Positions 6,534 through 9,861 of a DNA stretch of 9,861 bases are shown here, one piece after another (the stretch's first letter is position 1; each line of letters starts with the position of its first letter). Source of the stretch: Planctomycetota bacterium (GTDB taxonomy: Bacteria > Planctomycetota > SZUA-567); contig JAISYD010000190.1 of NCBI GenBank assembly GCA_031270145.1, positions 1-9,861 on the forward strand, read 5' to 3'. Position numbers and translations under genes: made by a program. The notes under the pieces are model-generated. The model was given only the letters and a program-made list of their open reading frames with translations, ran no database searches and was not told where the DNA came from.

Positions 6534-7526
6534 ATGAGAAAACTGATCGCCCTGGTTCTCGCGCTGGCCATGTTGCCGGCGCTGGCCGCCGGCGCCCTGG
6601 CCGGCGCCTACCGCCTTTCCGAGGTTCACGCCGAAGGCTACCCGACCTCGCTCGCCGACCGCGAGTTCGCCCGCCTGGTCGAGGAGCGCAGCAAAGGCCG
6701 CATCAAGATCGAGGTCTACACCGGCGCCACTCTCTACAGCGAGGAAACCGCCGCCATTGAGGCGCTCCAGGTGGGCGACCTGGCCTTCACCCGCGTTTCC
6801 GCCTCCCCGGTCGCCAGTTATGTCCCGGCCATCAACGCCATCCAGATGCCCTATCTTTACAAGAGCGGCGACCATATGTGGGCGGTGCTGAACGGCGAAA
6901 TCGGCAAAAAGCTCCTGGCCGATATTGAGGCCAGCGGTTCCGGTCTGGTGGGCCTTTGTTATTACGACGCCGGCTCCCGCTGCTTCTACCTGACCCGGGG
7001 AATCAAGGACGCCGACGGCATCAAGGGCTTGAAAATCCGCATGCAGAACAACAAAATGATGGTCCGCATGGTGGAGTTGCTGGGCGGGACCGGCGTCACC
7101 GGCATCGGTCCGAACGAGGTTTATTCCGCCATCCAGACCGGGACGGTCGATGGCGCCGAGAACAACTGGCCAACTTACCAGAACATGGGCGACTACGAGG
7201 TGGCCAAATACTACATCCTGGATCAGCACACCCGGGTTCCGGAGATACTCCTCATGAGCAAGGTCGTCAAGGACGACCTCTCCAAGGAGGATTTCGACCT
7301 CATCCTGAAGTGCGCCGCCGACACCCAGGCCTTTGAAATCCAGAAGTGGGCCGAAAAGGAGAAGTCATCGGAGGAAATCGTCCGCAAGGCCGGCACCACG
7401 GTGGTGGAGTTGACTCCCGCCGGCTTCGCCAGCTTCCAGTCGAAAATGGCCCCCCTCTACGACGAGTTCGGTTCCGATTTCAAGGACATTCTGGCCCAAA
7501 TCCAGAAAGTCGGCGAAAAGTTCTAA
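6534..7526 (+). CDS. dctP: TRAP transporter substrate-binding protein, DctP family
   Basis: Periplasmic receptor that captures an organic acid and delivers it to the DctQM permease. The 330 residues begin with a Sec signal peptide: RK, a hydrophobic core (about 4-19), and probable cleavage after ALA at 21-23. The conserved DctP block GLKIRMQNNKMMVRM (165-179) contains R169, the position that in this family salt-bridges the substrate carboxylate. IGPNEVYSAIQTGTVDGAEN (191-210) and the following NW are also typical. Two cysteines at 142 and 150 lie close together in the mature protein and could form a disulfide. AGGAGGAG at 6520-6527 is a strong ribosome binding site. The fold family is clear. 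The ligand is not readable from sequence; linkage to kduI suggests a uronate-like acid. Confidence 0.93.
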   Translation: MRKLIALVLALAMLPALAAGALAGAYRLSEVHAEGYPTSLADREFARLVEERSKGRIKIEVYTGATLYSEETAAIEALQVGDLAFTRVSASPVASYVPAINAIQMPYLYKSGDHMWAVLNGEIGKKLLADIEASGSGLVGLCYYDAGSRCFYLTRGIKDADGIKGLKIRMQNNKMMVRMVELLGGTGVTGIGPNEVYSAIQTGTVDGAENNWPTYQNMGDYEVAKYYILDQHTRVPEILLMSKVVKDDLSKEDFDLILKCAADTQAFEIQKWAEKEKSSEEIVRKAGTTVVELTPAGFASFQSKMAPLYDEFGSDFKDILAQIQKVGEKF

Positions 7527-7539
7527 TTGACGTTTTCCG

Positions 7540-7629
7540 CCGGGGACGGCGGAATGGATCCGCTCCGGCCGTCGTCCCCGGACAAACCGCGCTTTTGCGC
7601 CGCCAAAGCCAAAATCGCTTTTGGGCTTT
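7540..7629 (+). repeat. Three tandem hairpins between dctP and dctQ
   Basis: Hairpin 1 pairs CCGGGGAC (7540-7547) with GTCCCCGG (7574-7581) and holds an inner stem GCGG (7549-7552) / CCGC (7560-7563). Hairpin 2 is GCGC-TTTT-GCGC (7589-7600). Hairpin 3 pairs AAAGCCAAAA (7605-7614) with TTTT-g-GGCTTT (7619-7629) around TCGC and ends just before the dctQ ribosome binding site. None has a proper U-run terminator. Such structures between a binding-protein gene and permease genes commonly protect the upstream mRNA or cause partial termination, and I infer that role here. Confidence 0.55.
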
Positions 7630-7649
7630 CCCGCAAAGGAGATCGACTC

Positions 7650-8219
7650 TTGGCCGACTTGCTGCGGACGGTTAATTATTGTCTTCACCGGATCATGCTG
7701 TTCATCGCCGATGTGGCGCTGATCGGCATGGTCGCCATCGTCACCTTGGCGGTGACGCTCCGCTATGTCTTCAACACCGGGTTGGGCTGGGCCGAGGAGG
7801 TTCCGCGCCTCCTGGTCACTCTTTTCGCCTTCTTGGCCATGGCCATGGGGGTGCGCGACCATACCCATATTGGCGTGAACGTGGTGTACGACCTGTTCCC
7901 CAAGGACGGCTGGGTTCGCCGCTCCATGCTCAACTTCGCCGACATCGTGGTGCTGCTCTGCGGTCTGTTTATGCTTTATTACGGCGGACGCCGCTGCATC
8001 CAGATGTACAGTCTGCCGGGCCGCCTTCCCATGACCGGCCTCAATACCTGGTGGCAGTACCTGCCGATCCCCATGGCCGGGCTGATGATCTCCTTCGATT
8101 CCATCCTGTTCCTGACCGGCGTCCTGAAACGCGGGGATCTGATGTTTTCAGAGCCGGAAGTGGATTACGTGGAACAGTTCAAGGCGCAGAGGGTGGCGGG
8201 CGGGGAGGGCGGCCAATGA
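7650..8219 (+). CDS. dctQ: TRAP transporter small membrane subunit, DctQ family
   Basis: Small integral membrane subunit that pairs with DctM in sodium-coupled TRAP uptake. I start it at TTG 7650 because AAAGGAG (7635-7641) is 8 bases upstream. The frame is open back to 7527, but those 41 codons lie over the intergenic hairpins and read as low-complexity sequence. The 189-residue product has four predicted membrane segments (about 14-38, 51-69, 94-111, 137-158), the usual DctQ topology. It carries the family motif RYVFNTGLGWAEE (38-50), then GVRDHTHIGV (67-76). The tail is short and hydrophilic. Its stop codon overlaps the dctM start (ATGA), which indicates translational coupling. Confidence 0.9.
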   Translation: MADLLRTVNYCLHRIMLFIADVALIGMVAIVTLAVTLRYVFNTGLGWAEEVPRLLVTLFAFLAMAMGVRDHTHIGVNVVYDLFPKDGWVRRSMLNFADIVVLLCGLFMLYYGGRRCIQMYSLPGRLPMTGLNTWWQYLPIPMAGLMISFDSILFLTGVLKRGDLMFSEPEVDYVEQFKAQRVAGGEGGQ

Positions 8220-9520
8220 ACTCCGACAGCCTGCCCATCTACATCCTGCTGGGAGGGTTCGCCGTACTCATGACCCTGCGGGTGCCCATCACCTTTTGCC
8301 TGTTGTCCGCCACCCTCATGTCGGCGGTCGCGAACGGCACCAATCTCTCGGTCATGGTGCGCCAGCTTATCGACGGGGTGAACAACTTCTCGCTTCTGGC
8401 CATCCCCTTCTTCATCCTGATGGGTGAGTTCATGGGCGCCGGCGGCATATCCGACAAGATAATTGATTTCACCAACTTGGTGATCGGCCGCTTCCGGGGC
8501 GGCCTGGCCTACGTCAATGTCTTTTCATCCATGCTGTTCGGCGGCATTTCCGGCTCCGCCGTGGCCGACGTCTCCTCCATGGGGCCGGTGGTCATCCCGA
8601 TGATGGTGAAACAGGGCTATGACCGCGAGTTCTCGGTGGGGCTTACCGTCACCACCGCCTGCCAGGGGGTACTCATTCCCCCCAGCCATAACATGGTTAT
8701 TTACGCCCTGGCGGCCGGCGGCGTCTCCATCGGTTCGCTCCTCATGGCCGGGCTCTTCCCCGGCATGCTGCTGGGCGGCAGTTTCGCCCTCATGTGCTGG
8801 CTGCTGGCCGGGCACTATCATTTCCCCAAGGGCGTGGCCGTCCCCCGCGATCAGTGGGCCAGGATCATAATCCACGCCATCCTGCCGCTCTTGACCTTGG
8901 CCATCATCATGGTGGGGACCGGGGCCGGCGTCTTCACCGCCACCGAATCGTCCGCCATCGCCTGCGTCTACGTCTTCATCCTTTCCTACCTGGTGTTCCG
9001 GAACGCCAGGCTGCGCGAAATCGGCAAGACCCTCAGGAACGCCCTGAGGACCCTGGCCATCGTCATGGCCCTGATCGCCTGCGCCAAGGCTTTTTCCTAC
9101 ATGATGACCGAACTCCGGGTACCGGAGATGGTGACTATGCTGCTCCTCTCCATCACCGAAAACCGAGTGCTCCTGATCCTGATCATCAATTTGATGTTGT
9201 TGATCCTGGGCTGCTTCATGGACATGGCGCCGCTGATCATGATCATGACCCCGATTCTCCTGCCCATCGTCACCGGCCCGGTCATTGGCATGCACCCGAT
9301 CCATTTCGGCATCATGCTGATCTTCAACCTGGCGGTGGGGCTCTGCACCCCGCCGGTGGGCAGCGCCCTCTTCGTCGGCTGCGCCGTGGGCAAGACCGCC
9401 ATCGAGGGTACGACTAAGAAAATGTTCCCGCTGTTCCTCACCATGGTTTTCGCCTTGATGCTGGTGACCTTTGTCCCGGCCATATCAATGTGGCTGCCGA
9501 ACGCGCTGTTCGGGAATTGA
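8216..9520 (+). CDS. dctM: TRAP transporter large membrane subunit, DctM family
   Basis: Channel-forming permease subunit of the TRAP system, in the ion-transporter superfamily. The 434 residues (usual length about 425-440) contain around 12 hydrophobic segments. Family motifs in order are IPFFILMGEFM (63-73), FGGISGSAVADVSSMG (108-123), GVLIPPSHNMVIYA (151-164), GVFTATESSAIA (238-249) and GLCTPPVGSALFVG (375-388). The ATG at 8216 overlaps the dctQ stop by the ATGA arrangement, and GGGGAGGG (8202-8209) serves as ribosome binding site. The open frame extends far upstream inside dctQ in another register, which is a shadow. The HN after IPPS differs from the common DctM sequence and may mark a substrate subclass, which is a weak inference. 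Confidence 0.95.
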   Translation: MNSDSLPIYILLGGFAVLMTLRVPITFCLLSATLMSAVANGTNLSVMVRQLIDGVNNFSLLAIPFFILMGEFMGAGGISDKIIDFTNLVIGRFRGGLAYVNVFSSMLFGGISGSAVADVSSMGPVVIPMMVKQGYDREFSVGLTVTTACQGVLIPPSHNMVIYALAAGGVSIGSLLMAGLFPGMLLGGSFALMCWLLAGHYHFPKGVAVPRDQWARIIIHAILPLLTLAIIMVGTGAGVFTATESSAIACVYVFILSYLVFRNARLREIGKTLRNALRTLAIVMALIACAKAFSYMMTELRVPEMVTMLLLSITENRVLLILIINLMLLILGCFMDMAPLIMIMTPILLPIVTGPVIGMHPIHFGIMLIFNLAVGLCTPPVGSALFVGCAVGKTAIEGTTKKMFPLFLTMVFALMLVTFVPAISMWLPNALFGN

Positions 9521-9561
9521 GAACGGGCTATGGGTCTTGTCGGCCGGCTCCGAGGTCCCTC

Positions 9562-9581
9562 CCCGCCCAGCCGAAGGCGGG
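9562..9581 (+). repeat. Short GC hairpin after dctM
   Basis: CCCGCC (9562-9567) pairs with GGCGGG (9576-9581) around an 8-base loop, 41 bases after the dctM stop. It is followed by AAAGTGG, not a U-run, so it is not a standard intrinsic terminator. It could serve as a 3'-end stabiliser. Confidence 0.35.
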
Positions 9582-9610
9582 AAAGTGGAAGGAAGCGTGG
9601 CGGCCTGTCT

Positions 9611-9721
9611 TATGAGACGTCGTGAATGATTTCATAGTCAATGTTGTATGAAATATCTCGATTAGTCATCATTATTTCGCTTTTGACTATCGCATTGATT
9701 GCACTCTTAATGCGAAAGCAT
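9611..9721 (+). repeat. Cluster of perfect inverted repeats in AT-rich tail
   Basis: The following pairs are exact: TATGA (9611-9615) with TCATA (9632-9636); ATTTCATA (9629-9636) with TATGAAAT (9647-9654); ATAGTCAA (9634-9641) with TTGACTAT (9683-9690); TTTCGC (9675-9680) with GCGAAA (9712-9717); CGCATT (9691-9696) with AATGCG (9709-9714). ATGC-GAAA-GCAT at 9710-9721 forms a mini-hairpin with a GNRA-type loop. Several pairings exclude each other. The region may fold as RNA or hold operator dyads. It also overlaps the candidate coding start at 9641. Confidence 0.4.
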
Positions 9722-9861
9722 CGTTCAGGAAACCTCTCTTGGAGGGAAAAAAAACTTCAGAATGACAGTGAATATTTGGCTCTATGCTGCCATGCAGAAT
9801 CCGTGTGTGAAAGAATCGCAATGGCCGCCAAACTAATGCTTAGCCACTGCACGGATTTACC
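9641..9861 (+). CDS. Hypothetical membrane-anchored protein, 5' part only
   Basis: I do not recognise this gene. From ATG 9641 the frame is open for 73 codons to the window edge. An in-frame TAG at 9635-9637 means no earlier start exists; TTG 9644 is an alternative. The N-terminus has one strongly hydrophobic segment (about 8-24, LVIIISLLTIALIALLM) followed by RKHR, as in a single-pass anchor with a cytoplasmic body. A hydrophilic, Cys/His-containing stretch follows (CC at 49-50, C56, H69-C70). No Shine-Dalgarno is visible. The DNA is much more AT-rich than the genes upstream, and third positions do not show the GC bias of the neighbours. It could be a foreign gene, or the open frame could be chance in non-coding DNA. 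Confidence 0.35.
   Translation, partial: MLYEISRLVIIISLLTIALIALLMRKHRSGNLSWREKKLQNDSEYLALCCHAESVCERIAMAAKLMLSHCTDL

Noticed and set aside
7527..7649. TTG 7527 as the dctQ start, adding 41 residues
   Set aside because: The added residues lie over the intergenic hairpins and precede a clear AAAGGAG/TTG start. DctQ proteins usually start shortly before the first membrane segment.
7679..8215. N-terminal extension of dctM read through dctQ
   Set aside because: It is another-frame translation of the dctQ coding sequence. The true dctM start is the ATGA overlap at 8216.
1..9861. CRISPR array, tRNA/rRNA genes, insertion sequence
   Set aside because: No regularly spaced direct repeats, no tRNA cloverleaf with CCA-type end, no rRNA-like stretch and no transposase were seen on reading both strands.

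Overview
The window reads as chromosomal DNA of a GC-rich (about 60% by eye) bacterium. Nearly all recognisable genes are on the + strand, and dctP encodes a Sec-type signal peptide. The core genes do not fix the lineage. A long acidic tail on IF3 and the style of the ribosomal proteins would fit a Planctomycetes/Lentisphaerae-like or deltaproteobacterial-like organism, but that is only an inference.

Positions 1-1385 hold a promoter and the enolase gene eno. Positions 1386-2022 are a 637-base stretch without a convincing gene. It ends in a strong sigma-70-type promoter (1760-1788) and a leader of about 230 bases with several hairpins. This leads into the translation operon thrS-infC-rpmI-rplT (2023-5333): threonyl-tRNA synthetase, initiation factor 3, L35 and L20. 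The order infC-rpmI-rplT behind thrS is a classic conserved bacterial arrangement.

Positions 5334-5614 separate the housekeeping block from a catabolic block. They contain a 12-bp GC hairpin whose T-run lies on the - strand side, a near-consensus promoter (TTGACT, 17 bases, TATATT), and a leader with nested inverted repeats ending in seven T's. Downstream is an apparent uronate operon: kduI (5-keto-4-deoxyuronate isomerase), then a complete TRAP transporter made of DctP (periplasmic binding protein), DctQ (small membrane subunit) and DctM (large membrane subunit). The linkage suggests uptake of a uronate or unsaturated-uronate product of polysaccharide lyases, with KduI making the first intracellular isomerisation toward KDG. 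Three consecutive hairpins lie between dctP and dctQ, a layout often linked to higher expression of the binding protein than of the membrane subunits.

After dctM (9520) the base composition changes near 9600 to clearly more AT-rich DNA. An ATG at 9641 opens a frame that stays open to the window edge (73 codons) and begins with a predicted membrane segment. The same short region is dense in perfect inverted repeats, including one around the start codon. This tail is the least explained part of the window. No rRNA, tRNA, CRISPR array, transposase or complete mobile element was seen.
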